Below, piece by piece: positions 1-6,292 of a DNA stretch of 17,788 bases (the stretch's first letter is position 1; each line of letters begins with the position of its first letter). This stretch comes from Prevotella sp. (GTDB lineage Bacteria; Bacteroidota; Bacteroidia; Bacteroidales; Bacteroidaceae), in assembly GCA_017442765.1 (NCBI GenBank), contig JAFRZC010000222.1, forward strand, positions 1 through 17,788, written 5' to 3'. The position numbers and the translations under genes are program-made. The notes under the pieces are model-generated. The model was not told the origin of the DNA and searched no databases. It saw only the letters and a list, made by a program, of their open reading frames with translations.

Positions 1-384
1 GCCGCTAAAGTGAAGAGCCGCAAGTACATCCGCAACCGCGGTTACGGCGGCAGTGTCCGCACTGCGGACCAGGCCAAGGTCAAGGGCGTTTTCAAGCGTC
101 TCACCACTATGTGGAGGGGCCTGACGAACGACCAGATCCTTGCCTGGAACAAACTCGCCCTGAGTCAGGAGGCCCGCAGCGTCCTCGGTACCAAGGGTAA
201 GATTTCCGGTGCGAACCTCTTCACCCGTCTGAACTACTGGATTGTCGCCTGCGGCGGCACTCCGGAGACCAACCCGCCCACTCTCGTGGGTGTAGAGAAC
301 CCTTCCTCTGCCACTATCGTGTGCCTGAACCTCATTACCCTGGCGCTCACCGCGCCGGGACTTTTCTATGTCGTGGAGAATTAG
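1..384 (+). CDS. Phage-like hypothetical protein, 5' end cut by window edge
   Basis: The frame is open from base 1, so the GTG at 10 is only the first possible start inside the window and the true start probably lies upstream. About 127 residues are visible, ending at TAG 382-384. Visible pattern: a basic N-terminal part, then 'MWRGLTNDQILAWNKLA' followed by 'GANLFTRLN' and 'TNPPTL'. The arrangement W..LT..Q..AWN..A, then a G.NLF..LN block, resembles small virion-associated proteins from phages and prophages; this is a resemblance from memory, not a search result. Such proteins usually continue with a longer C-terminal beta-rich part, so this copy may also be truncated at its 3' end. It is followed 51 bp later by an acyltransferase with no phage role, which fits a decayed or mosaic accessory region. 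Function unknown. Confidence 0.55.
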   Translation, partial: AAKVKSRKYIRNRGYGGSVRTADQAKVKGVFKRLTTMWRGLTNDQILAWNKLALSQEARSVLGTKGKISGANLFTRLNYWIVACGGTPETNPPTLVGVENPSSATIVCLNLITLALTAPGLFYVVEN

Positions 385-392
385 TAAATTTG
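385..392 (+). promoter_or_regulatory. Possible -7 box (TAAATTTG) for the acyltransferase
   Basis: TAAATTTG directly after the stop codon of the preceding ORF fits the Bacteroidetes -7 consensus TAnnTTTG. The upstream element is only a T-run (362-365) at 19 bp, so the -33 match is weak. It would give a leader of roughly 35-40 nt before the ATG at 436. Confidence 0.35.
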
Positions 393-435
393 CATCTATA
401 GATCGGAATATTCTTAAATCTCTGTCTGTAATAAT

Positions 436-1761
436 ATGACTGCCACACGTTTTAATCTGCAACTTCGTACCGGGGAGACTTTCCTCTACCGGAAGAACGG
501 TACCGAAAGCCAGGTCTTTGAAATCCGGCTCACCGAAAATGTTGTTGACTCAGCACTTTTCAGTGCATTGAGAGGGACCTACAAGCGCTTCCCTTATTTC
601 AACAGCCGCCTTGTGGAAAAGGACGGAAACGTTTTCCTGAAGGAGAATGGGGTCACGCCAACACCCCAGAGAACCCGGAAACTCCGCCCGCTGGGGAGTC
701 ATGCTACTCAGGGTAATATGCTGGATGTGACGATCTGGGGGAAGAGCATTTATGTGTCCTTCCACCATGCCATGTGTGATGGCCGGGGCGTGATGCCGTT
801 TATAAGGACCATGCTTTACCTGTACTTCAAGGAGCGATATCCCAAGCAGGAGTTTTCCGTCCCTGACCTTCGGCTCCCCGGAGAATCCATGATGGAGACG
901 GAACTTGCAGACCCTGTGACCGAAGGGAATTTCTCCTTTGATCCGGAGAAAGTGTTCAAGGTGGATCGCAACGCCTATCCCATTCCGGAAGTTCACGAGG
1001 CCAAGCCCTCCAACGGCACCAGCTGGCGCTATGAATTCTCTTTCGGCAACGACGAGGTGATGCGCCTTTGCAAGGCCAACGGCTGCACGCCGCCTATCCT
1101 TGCATCCATCCTCATGCAGCGGGCCATCCTGGCTCTCAATCCATCGGCCGACAAACCCGTCCTTTGCAGCTTGGCCTGCGACTGGCGCGAGGCCATCGGC
1201 CTTCCGGATACCTTCCGAAACTGCGTCACATCCATCTATCTTCCGTTCACTGAAGATGAAAAGGGGGAGCCACTCAGCGAGGTAGGTCCCAAGTTCCGCA
1301 GTCTGGTCAAGGCACAGAAAGAAATCGATTCCGCCCGTGCCGGCGCATCCGTGATGACCATGCTCTCCGGGGCGCTCTCCAAGATGAACACTTTTGATGA
1401 GAAGGCTGCCATGGTGGAGAAGTTCACGTCCAACCCGGTAGATTCGTTCGTGCTTAGCTATACCGGTCAGGCAAAGCTTGGAGATCTCGAACAATACATC
1501 GATTCCATCCACGTGTACAGCAGCGGCGTGCATGACTTTTTCCTCCAGATGACGGCCGTCGGGAACCGCATCACCATCGATATGGTCCAGCCCTTCCCGG
1601 AGCCGCACTATGCCGACGCTTTCGGAGCCGAGTGCAGCAAAGAGGGACTTGACTACACCCGCTCGGAAGCCATCCCGTTTTCAACGCCGAAAGACAAGTT
1701 CCGCCGTTACCGCACCCTATGGGAGATATTGTCACGACCACTATGTCATCGACCTGATTAA
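436..1761 (+). CDS. HxxxD acyltransferase / condensation-domain-like protein
   Basis: 441 residues. The core motif 'SFHHAMCDGRG' (H110, H111, D115, G116) is the HHxxxDG active site of the chloramphenicol-acetyltransferase-fold BAHD/condensation/alcohol-acetyltransferase superfamily, whose members transfer an acyl group from a CoA or carrier protein to an alcohol or amine. There is no adjacent adenylation or carrier domain, so this is a stand-alone enzyme; the substrate cannot be read from the sequence. No signal peptide or membrane segment is visible, so it is probably cytoplasmic. The family-like sequence continues to about residue 423 ('AIPFSTPKDKF'). The last ~19 residues are low in family character and may be read-through into unrelated DNA, because a strongly coding-like stretch continues in another frame just after 1720. 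Codon use is rich in G/C third positions, and the gene sits beside a phage-like ORF next to mnmE, consistent with cargo on an acquired element. Confidence 0.8.
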   Translation: MTATRFNLQLRTGETFLYRKNGTESQVFEIRLTENVVDSALFSALRGTYKRFPYFNSRLVEKDGNVFLKENGVTPTPQRTRKLRPLGSHATQGNMLDVTIWGKSIYVSFHHAMCDGRGVMPFIRTMLYLYFKERYPKQEFSVPDLRLPGESMMETELADPVTEGNFSFDPEKVFKVDRNAYPIPEVHEAKPSNGTSWRYEFSFGNDEVMRLCKANGCTPPILASILMQRAILALNPSADKPVLCSLACDWREAIGLPDTFRNCVTSIYLPFTEDEKGEPLSEVGPKFRSLVKAQKEIDSARAGASVMTMLSGALSKMNTFDEKAAMVEKFTSNPVDSFVLSYTGQAKLGDLEQYIDSIHVYSSGVHDFFLQMTAVGNRITIDMVQPFPEPHYADAFGAECSKEGLDYTRSEAIPFSTPKDKFRRYRTLWEILSRPLCHRPD

Positions 1762-1882
1762 CAAGGGCACCATTACCATCAATCCAGCGATGTCTGACTT
1801 CAGCAATGTCACCTATAAGCTTTTGAAACTGACGTCAAAGGAGATTGGGTACAATTTTGTAAAACCCTGTAAAATGACGTAA
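1715..1882 (+). pseudogene. Coding-like fragment in a different frame (gene remnant)
   Basis: After the acyltransferase frame loses family character, a second frame reads 'HYVIDLINKGTITINPAMSD' and then 'FSNVTYKLLK' with mostly G/C third codon positions between about 1738 and 1830, stopping at TAA 1880-1882. It has no start codon of its own near its beginning; the only ATG in frame (1610) lies deep in the acyltransferase gene, where this frame has no coding character. It is best read as the 3' end of a broken gene joined to the acyltransferase by a frameshift or deletion. I do not recognise the family. Confidence 0.4.
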
Positions 1883-1908
1883 AGCAGTGTACAATGGCGT
1901 AAAATATC
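1849..1908. repeat. Three 20-bp tandem repeats (GTAcAATg.CGTAAAa)
   Basis: Units start at 1849, 1869 and 1889 with an exact 20-bp period. Each begins GTA(C/A)AAT and carries GTAAA at offset 10. Degenerate but in perfect register. They sit between the accessory region and the mnmE 3' end. A binding array for an integrase or excisionase is one possible reading; nothing here proves it. Confidence 0.6.
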
Positions 1909-1915
1909 TCAACCC

Positions 1916-1947
1916 TTGAACCGCGTGTGGTTCAAATGTGGTTCAAA
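1916..1947. repeat. 7-bp inverted repeat plus 11-bp direct repeat (GGTTCAA motif)
   Basis: TTGAACC (1916-1922) and GGTTCAA (1929-1935) form a perfect dyad with a 6-bp spacer. TGTGGTTCAAA is then repeated head to tail at 1926-1936 and 1937-1947, so GGTTCAA occurs twice on the + strand 11 bp apart. There is no T-run next to it, so it is not a typical terminator. It is about 110 bp beyond the mnmE stop codon. Confidence 0.55.
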
Positions 1948-2056
1948 TTACTCCAAAAACACCCAAAATGAAAGGGATAATCCCAAAATATTAATCTGAG
2001 CAATGGCCTGATTATCAACGGAAATGTCCGGAATAATACGGGATCTGCGAGGCCAT

Positions 2057-2074
2057 TTATTTCCCGATGCAGAA
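2057..2074 (-). other. mnmE 3' end: candidate integration (att) site
   Basis: The last codons of mnmE read TTCTGCATCGGGAAATAA, encoding FCIGK-stop. Salmonella genomic island 1 and its relatives integrate at the equivalent 18 bp at the 3' end of trmE/mnmE (from memory TTCTGTATTGGTAAGTAA), which is conserved because it encodes the C-terminal CxGK motif. Accessory genes and repeats begin immediately beyond this point. No second copy of the 18-mer is present in the window and no integrase is visible, so site use is an inference. Confidence 0.35.
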
Positions 2075-3505
2075 GTGGGAGAAGATGTTGTTTAGGGTTT
2101 CTTGGGGTGTGATTCGGTTTTCGCCTGTGATTTCGGACAGGTCGTTGAGGACGGCTTTCAAATCTTCGGCAATGAGGTCGGTGCTTGGGGATGAGGGGTG
2201 AGAGGTGAGAGGTGAGGAGTGGGGGATGAGAGGTGAGAGGTCGTTGATGACGTGCTGGAGGTTTTCGTGGGCGCGGCACAGGGCATCGTAATGGCGGGCG
2301 TTACTGACGATGGTGTCGGTGTCGCTGATTTCCGGAAGGTCGGCAGCGGAGTAGATAGCGGCTTCAAGGGCTTCAATGCCAAGGCCGGTTTTGGCGGAGA
2401 TGGGGAGAGAGGGCTGAGGCAAAGCCTCAGCATACGGGACATAGGGAGGGGTGAGAGGTGTGGGTTGAGAGGTGAGGGGTGAAGGGGAAGGGGGGGCGAA
2501 GAGGGTGTCGGCCTTGTTGATGGCGATTAGGAGTTTTTTTTCTTTGGTGCGGGTTGTCATGTCATGGATTTCGGCTTCGGTGGGTGCCGCGTCGAGAAGC
2601 CAGAGAACGACGCGGGCTTTGTTGATGGCGGCATAGGTGCGTTCGATGCCGATTTGTTCGATAGCGTCTGTGGCTTGACGAATGCCGGCGGTGTCGATGA
2701 TGCGGAAAGTGACTCCGTTGATGTTGATGGTTTCCTCGATGGTGTCGCGTGTGGTGCCGTGGATGTCGGAGACGATGGCGCGGTCATCTTTTAGAAGACG
2801 GTTTAGGAGTGTGGATTTGCCGACATTTGTTTTGCCGACGATGGCGACGGGTATGCCTTCTTTTAGTGCCTGCCCTGTCTCGAAGGTATGGGCAAGTCGT
2901 GAGATTTGTGAATCGATGTCTTTGGCGAGTTCCAGCAATTCGTGGCGGTCGGCAAACTCGAGATCCTCGTGGTCGGAGAAGTCGAGCTCGAGCTCGAGCA
3001 GCGAGGTGAGTTTAAGGAGCTGGCTGCGCAGTTGGGCAAGCTCGGAGGAGAAGCCGCCACGCAGCTGTGAGAGTGCCATCTGGTGGGTGGCGCGGTTGGT
3101 TGAGGCGATGAGGTCGGCGACGGCCTCGGCCTGCGAGAGATCCATCTTGCCGTTGAGGTAGGCGCGCATGGTGTATTCGCCCGGGGCGGCCATGCGGCAA
3201 CCTTGCTCAATGAGCAGATCGAGAACCTTGTTGAGTATGTATCGCGAACCGTGGCAGGTGATTTCAACCGAGTCTTCTCCGGTATAGCTATGGGGAGCGC
3301 GGAAGACGGAGACCATGCATTCGTCGATGATCTCGGTTCCGCTCTTGATATGGGTGTAGTGGATGGTGTTGGCGGCGGCGGCGGAGCCACAGCATACGGA
3401 GCAGAGACTGCTGACTATGGGGAAAGCCTGCTGCCCGCTGACGCGGATGATGGCGAGTGCTCCGCCCGGGGCGGTGGAAAGGGCACAGATGGTGTCGGCG
3501 TTCAT
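2057..3505 (-). CDS. mnmE: tRNA uridine-5-carboxymethylaminomethyl(34) synthesis GTPase MnmE
   Basis: With MnmG, MnmE modifies the wobble uridine of certain tRNAs. 482 residues against 454 in E. coli. Order: N-terminal tetrahydrofolate-binding domain (about 1-120), helical domain, and an inserted G domain with P-loop GKTNVGKS (224-231), TTRD (251-254), DTAG (271-274), NKAD (330-333) and SAK (370-372), then the C-terminal helical part ending in CIGK (479-482), the conserved cysteine motif. All key motifs are intact. The extra length is explained by two P/L/T/S/H-rich inserts, about residues 337-366 (between NKAD and SAK) and 424-442, both encoded by seven-base tandem repeats. It is the last gene of a four-gene minus-strand run, starting 6 bp after DUF486. 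Confidence 0.97.
   Translation of the reverse strand: MNADTICALSTAPGGALAIIRVSGQQAFPIVSSLCSVCCGSAAAANTIHYTHIKSGTEIIDECMVSVFRAPHSYTGEDSVEITCHGSRYILNKVLDLLIEQGCRMAAPGEYTMRAYLNGKMDLSQAEAVADLIASTNRATHQMALSQLRGGFSSELAQLRSQLLKLTSLLELELDFSDHEDLEFADRHELLELAKDIDSQISRLAHTFETGQALKEGIPVAIVGKTNVGKSTLLNRLLKDDRAIVSDIHGTTRDTIEETININGVTFRIIDTAGIRQATDAIEQIGIERTYAAINKARVVLWLLDAAPTEAEIHDMTTRTKEKKLLIAINKADTLFAPPSPSPLTSQPTPLTPPYVPYAEALPQPSLPISAKTGLGIEALEAAIYSAADLPEISDTDTIVSNARHYDALCRAHENLQHVINDLSPLIPHSSPLTSHPSSPSTDLIAEDLKAVLNDLSEITGENRITPQETLNNIFSHFCIGK
2185..2240. repeat. Heptamer tandem array inside mnmE (about 8 units)
   Basis: On the + strand eight consecutive seven-base units run from 2185 to 2240: mostly TGAGAGG, with variants TGAGGGG, TGAGGAG, TGGGGGA and a first unit TTGGGGA. 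mnmE reads the C-rich strand, which has no stop codon in any frame, giving the insert around residues 424-442 ('SPLIPHSSPLTSHPSSP'). Confidence 0.9.
2414..2430. repeat. Perfect 7-bp hairpin beside the second mnmE repeat array
   Basis: CTGAGGC (2414-2420), loop AAA, GCCTCAG (2424-2430). It lies in the same inserted segment as the heptamer array at 2452-2486 and encodes part of 'YAEALPQPSLP' ahead of the G5 motif SAK. No T-run follows, and it is inside the coding region. Confidence 0.6.
2452..2486. repeat. Heptamer tandem array between G4 and G5 of MnmE (5 units)
   Basis: Five seven-base units on the + strand: TGAGAGG, TGTGGGT, TGAGAGG, TGAGGGG, TGAAGGG. They encode 'SPSPLTSQPTPLT' in the loop between NKAD (330-333) and SAK (370-372) of the G domain. 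Same unit, orientation and register type as the array at 2185-2240. Confidence 0.85.
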
Positions 3506-3511
3506 CGGAGG

Positions 3512-3880
3512 TTATTTCATAAATACAAAATAGACGGCTGCTATGATGCAGAGGAAAGCCGCGGCGTGGTTCCACTGGAGGCTTTGGTTCTGGAAGAGGA
3601 TGTTTGCTATGATGGCAAAGACGATGAGCGAGACGCACTCTTGTATAACCTTCAGCTGTACCAATGAGAAAGGGCCGCCGTTGTCGGCGAAGCCTATGCG
3701 GTTAGCGGGCACTTGGCAGCAGTATTCGAAGAAGGCGATGCCCCATGAGAACGCAATTACGCCGATGAGCGGCCAGTGTGACGAGACTCCTGTTTGCTGC
3801 AATTTTAAATGCCCGTACCAGGCAAGGGTCATGAAGACGTTGCTGAGTACGAGCAGTAGGATGGTGTAGATGCCGTTCAT
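3512..3880 (-). CDS. DUF486 (DMT-superfamily) small membrane protein
   Basis: 122 residues, close to the usual 110-120 of the DUF486 family. Characteristic blocks are visible: 'SNVFMTLAWYGHLK' near the N-terminus, 'WGIAFFEYCCQVPANRIG' in the middle and 'LVQLKVIQECVSL' after it. Four hydrophobic segments are expected (about 3-22, 38-55, 80-97, 104-121), matching a four-helix half-size drug/metabolite-transporter-like protein of the inner membrane. Substrate is unknown. It starts 6 bp after the nucleoside phosphorylase stop codon and ends 6 bp before the mnmE start, so it is almost certainly cotranscribed with both. Confidence 0.9.
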   Translation of the reverse strand: MNGIYTILLLVLSNVFMTLAWYGHLKLQQTGVSSHWPLIGVIAFSWGIAFFEYCCQVPANRIGFADNGGPFSLVQLKVIQECVSLIVFAIIANILFQNQSLQWNHAAAFLCIIAAVYFVFMK

Positions 3881-3886
3881 GATGTG

Positions 3887-4759
3887 TCAGATGCGGTCGA
3901 GGACTTTCGTGATGAGGGAATCGATGGTGTTCTTGTAGCCGGTGTTCATCTCCTGGGCATAGCGGTTGGCGATGACCATGCAGCAGGTCATGGCGCGATG
4001 ACCGAGGTGGGATGCCAGTCCGGCCAGTGCCGACGACTCCATCTCGAAATTACAAACCTTCATTCCGTCGTATTCGAACGACTCTACTTTCTCGTTCTGT
4101 TGCGGGTCGGCCAGCGGGATGCGTATCTCGCGTCCCTGGGGGCCATAGAATCCGCCGCACGAGATGGTATAGCCGCGCACCATGTCGTCTTGTGCTATCT
4201 GCTCAATCAGGTCCTGGTCGGCTACCGACACGTAGGGTGCGCCCTTGACGGGGTCCCATGCCATGTGCCGCTTGAAGGCTTCCTCTAACTGGAGGTCGCA
4301 AACCTTCTCGCGTCCGGCGTAGTAGTTGAGCAGGCCGTCGAAGCCGATGCTCTTCACCGATGCGATGAACGTTCCGATGGGCGTGTAGGGCTGCAGGCCG
4401 CCGCACGTTCCGATGCGCACGCAGGTCAGCGTGCGGTGCTCTTTCTTCTCGGCGCGGGTCTCGTAGTCGATGTTGGCCAGTGTGTCGAGCTCGGTCATCA
4501 CGATGTCGATGTTGTCGCATCCGATGCCGTGGCTCTGGCAGGTGATGCGCTTGCCCTTGTAGGTGCCGGTGATGGTGTGGAACTCGCGGCTCGCCACTTC
4601 GCACTCGCGGGTGTCGAAGTGTTCGGCTACCGTGTTCACACGTGCGGGGTCGCCGACGAGGATGACGCGGTCGGCCAGCTGTTCGGGGCGCACATGAAGA
4701 TGGAAGCAGCTTCCGTCTTCGTTTATGATCAGTTCTGATGGTGCAAAATACTTTTCCAT
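3887..4759 (-). CDS. Nucleoside phosphorylase (uridine phosphorylase-like)
   Basis: 290 residues from the ATG at 4759. The same frame stays open upstream to 4927, but that stretch reads low-complexity basic residues antisense to nothing and overlaps the preceding gene, so MEKYFAPSEL is the better start. Motifs of the PNP/UDP family: VGDPAR (35-40, phosphate binding), RIGTCGG (115-121), GFYGPQGR (203-210) and NFEMES (237-242, ribose and base binding). The enzyme cleaves a nucleoside with phosphate to base plus ribose-1-phosphate for salvage; homologues in Bacteroides are annotated as uridine phosphorylase, but the base preference cannot be fixed from motifs. Cytoplasmic. It begins 17 bp after the PD40 gene stop and lies 6 bp before DUF486, so it is part of the four-gene run. 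Confidence 0.9.
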   Translation of the reverse strand: MEKYFAPSELIINEDGSCFHLHVRPEQLADRVILVGDPARVNTVAEHFDTRECEVASREFHTITGTYKGKRITCQSHGIGCDNIDIVMTELDTLANIDYETRAEKKEHRTLTCVRIGTCGGLQPYTPIGTFIASVKSIGFDGLLNYYAGREKVCDLQLEEAFKRHMAWDPVKGAPYVSVADQDLIEQIAQDDMVRGYTISCGGFYGPQGREIRIPLADPQQNEKVESFEYDGMKVCNFEMESSALAGLASHLGHRAMTCCMVIANRYAQEMNTGYKNTIDSLITKVLDRI

Positions 4760-4776
4760 AGCTTTAAGGATTTTTG

Positions 4777-5946
4777 TTATTTTGATGATTTGTTGATAAA
4801 CTCGATTTCCTTGTTCCTGGCGTCTTTGCTGAGTTGCTCCACGTCCCTGTAGATCTGTCGCAGCTGCTGCTCGCCTTCCAGTATCTGTGCGGCCAGCTTC
4901 TCCCTCCCGGCCTGCTTTGCCTCGCAATATTGCGTCCGGAGCTGCGACAGCTTCCGCTCCTCCAGTGTCTGCATGGCGAGCAGTTCGCCAAGTTGCTGAT
5001 AAGTTTTCCGTGCCTCGGCCGACTCGAAGTCGTCGGCATGGTGGTAGGTGAGGTGGTCGCCGATGACGAAGCTCCCGGCCGGTGCGCCAGTCTTCTTTTC
5101 CTGTTGGGCGACCGCATCGGCCAGTCGTCGAAGTGCCTCCTCACGGTTGCCGAAGGCCCACGTGTCGGCAATGCGGTCGATGCGTGCCAGGCTGCTCAGC
5201 CTGCCCCTGTCCAGATGGTCGCCCTCGAAGCTCTCGCGCGTCTCGGTGGGCACGAAGGTGTAGATGCAGACGCTGTCGCCTGGCTGGTTACGGTCGGTGA
5301 CAAGCCAGCCCAGTCCGGTCGTCTCGTCGATGGCCAGCAGGTAGTCGTTGGCCTCGGAGTTGAAGGGCAGCCCGACGTTCTGTGGCGAATAGTAGCGGCC
5401 GGCTTCAGAGTCGAAGATGGTCATGAAGATGTCGTATCCGCCCATGCTCTTTTCTCCCTTGGCTGCGAAATAGAGGGTTGTGCCGTCGGCGAGGAGGAAG
5501 GGGAAGTTCGGGTTCTCCACCTCGCTGTTGAGGTCGCCGATCTCCTGAGCCTCGCTCCACGTCTCGCCCAGCAGATAGGCTTTGCACAGCAGGGATGTCG
5601 AGTCAGTCGGTGCAGTGGCGAATATCCGCCGGTTGCCAAAGCCGTTCGTGTAGCTGAAGAGCTGCTCGCCGAAGGAGGCCGTCGCGTCTGTCGATCCGGC
5701 AACGACTCCGGCCTCGGGGCTGAGGGGGATGAGACCTGCAAACTGCTCCTTGCCCGCCACCACGCTATCTATGAACATTACCTTCGCCGTTGCCGGAAGC
5801 ATCTGCTCGAAGAGTTTGTTCACGGGCAGCGAGACCGTTGCCCTCGTGCCCGCATTCGGCGCGGGAGCATTCGGTTTCCTGACTTGCGCGCTGACAGAAA
5901 CCCTCAGCACAGCCGTCAGGAAGACGAGCATCATTGCTTTTCTCAT
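4777..5946 (-). CDS. Exported PD40/WD40-like beta-propeller protein
   Basis: 389 residues from the ATG at 5946, giving a normal signal peptide 'MRKAMMLVFLTAVLRVSVSA' with cleavage before Q21. The frame is open to 6021, but a longer start would put charged sequence ahead of the signal and would overlie the promoter. The middle holds PD40-type strands: 'ENPNFPFLLADGTTLYFAAK' then 'GGYDIFMTIFD', and 'DYLLAIDETTGLGWLVTDR'. The last third (about 240-389) is charged and helical with likely coiled coil ('QQLGELLAMQTLEERKLSQL'). This layout resembles periplasmic Bacteroidetes proteins related to OmpA/PorE-type PD40 proteins but lacks an OmpA domain. Function unknown; first gene of the run leading to mnmE. 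Confidence 0.75.
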   Translation of the reverse strand: MRKAMMLVFLTAVLRVSVSAQVRKPNAPAPNAGTRATVSLPVNKLFEQMLPATAKVMFIDSVVAGKEQFAGLIPLSPEAGVVAGSTDATASFGEQLFSYTNGFGNRRIFATAPTDSTSLLCKAYLLGETWSEAQEIGDLNSEVENPNFPFLLADGTTLYFAAKGEKSMGGYDIFMTIFDSEAGRYYSPQNVGLPFNSEANDYLLAIDETTGLGWLVTDRNQPGDSVCIYTFVPTETRESFEGDHLDRGRLSSLARIDRIADTWAFGNREEALRRLADAVAQQEKKTGAPAGSFVIGDHLTYHHADDFESAEARKTYQQLGELLAMQTLEERKLSQLRTQYCEAKQAGREKLAAQILEGEQQLRQIYRDVEQLSKDARNKEIEFINKSSK

Positions 5947-5952
5947 CACCGA

Positions 5953-5984
5953 CAAAGATACAACAATTTCTCCGCGTGACCAAA
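5953..5984 (-). promoter_or_regulatory. Bacteroidetes promoter for the PD40-mnmE operon
   Basis: On the minus strand TTTG (5981-5984), exactly 20 bp, then TATCTTTG (5953-5960). Transcription would begin about at the ATG at 5946, implying a leaderless or nearly leaderless mRNA, unless translation starts at the ATGs four and five codons further in. Confidence 0.75.
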
Positions 5985-6046
5985 TAATTAACGCTTTTTT
6001 GCGCAAAAAACCGAGTTTCATCGTCCCAAAGACCGTCTTTCATAAA

Positions 6047-6131
6047 GTAATATAATATATATTACTCAGTAAAATAATATATATTACTTGGTAATATAAT
6101 ATATATTACCCGGTAAAATAATATATATTAC
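6047..6131. repeat. Array of four 19-bp AT-rich dyads, 22-bp period
   Basis: Units at 6047-6065, 6069-6087, 6091-6109 and 6113-6131 are separated by 3-bp spacers (TCA, TTG, CCG). Units 1 and 3 are GTAATATAATATATATTAC, a perfect 8-bp inverted repeat around ATA. Units 2 and 4 are identical to each other and differ from 1 and 3 by one base (GTAAAATA in the left arm). The A-B-A-B order suggests duplication of a 44-bp block. The 22-bp period places all dyads on nearly the same DNA face, as in operator or iteron arrays. Confidence 0.9.
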
Positions 6132-6136
6132 TTTGT

Positions 6137-6246
6137 GAAAGTTTATCTTTCGCATCGTGAAGGCTTGTCGGCCGGATTGTAAACCCTTGTCCGATGCGTT
6201 GGTGAGAAGTGGAACCGCCCCCAACTCCTTCTTTTTAGGGGGGGCG
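6137..6246. repeat. Cluster of inverted repeats of unknown role
   Basis: GAAAG/CTTTC around TTTAT (6137-6151), CGCATCG (6151-6157) pairing with CGATGCG (6192-6198), and CGCCCCC (6216-6222) pairing with GGGGGCG (6240-6246). No ORF and no clear promoter were found here; it could be structured RNA or coincidental. Confidence 0.35.
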
Positions 6247-6253
6247 CACACGA

Positions 6254-6292
6254 AAAAAGCATCCTGACAAACCAGTTGTCAGGATGCTTTTT
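6254..6292. terminator. Strong intrinsic terminator
   Basis: Perfect 17-bp stem (6254-6270 with 6276-6292), loop ACCAG, A-run on one side and T-run on the other, so it works in both directions. It lies 43 bp past the stop codon of the alanine-rich lipoprotein gene and separates it from the PD40 operon. Confidence 0.92.

Noticed and set aside
550..1608. Long antisense ORF opposite the acyltransferase
   Set aside because: It mirrors the codon bias of the + strand gene and has no recognisable motifs; the HHxxxDG protein on the + strand is clearly the real one.
2414..2430. Hairpin as a terminator
   Set aside because: It lies within the mnmE coding region with no T-run on either side.
4760..4927. 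Longer start for the nucleoside phosphorylase
   Set aside because: The extra N-terminal sequence is low-complexity, overlaps the 3' end of the PD40 gene and is not part of the family.
5947..6021. Longer start for the PD40 protein
   Set aside because: It would include the promoter and put charged sequence before a complete signal peptide.
6047..6131. CRISPR-like array
   Set aside because: Spacers are only 3 bp and units are 19 bp dyads; no cas genes are nearby.
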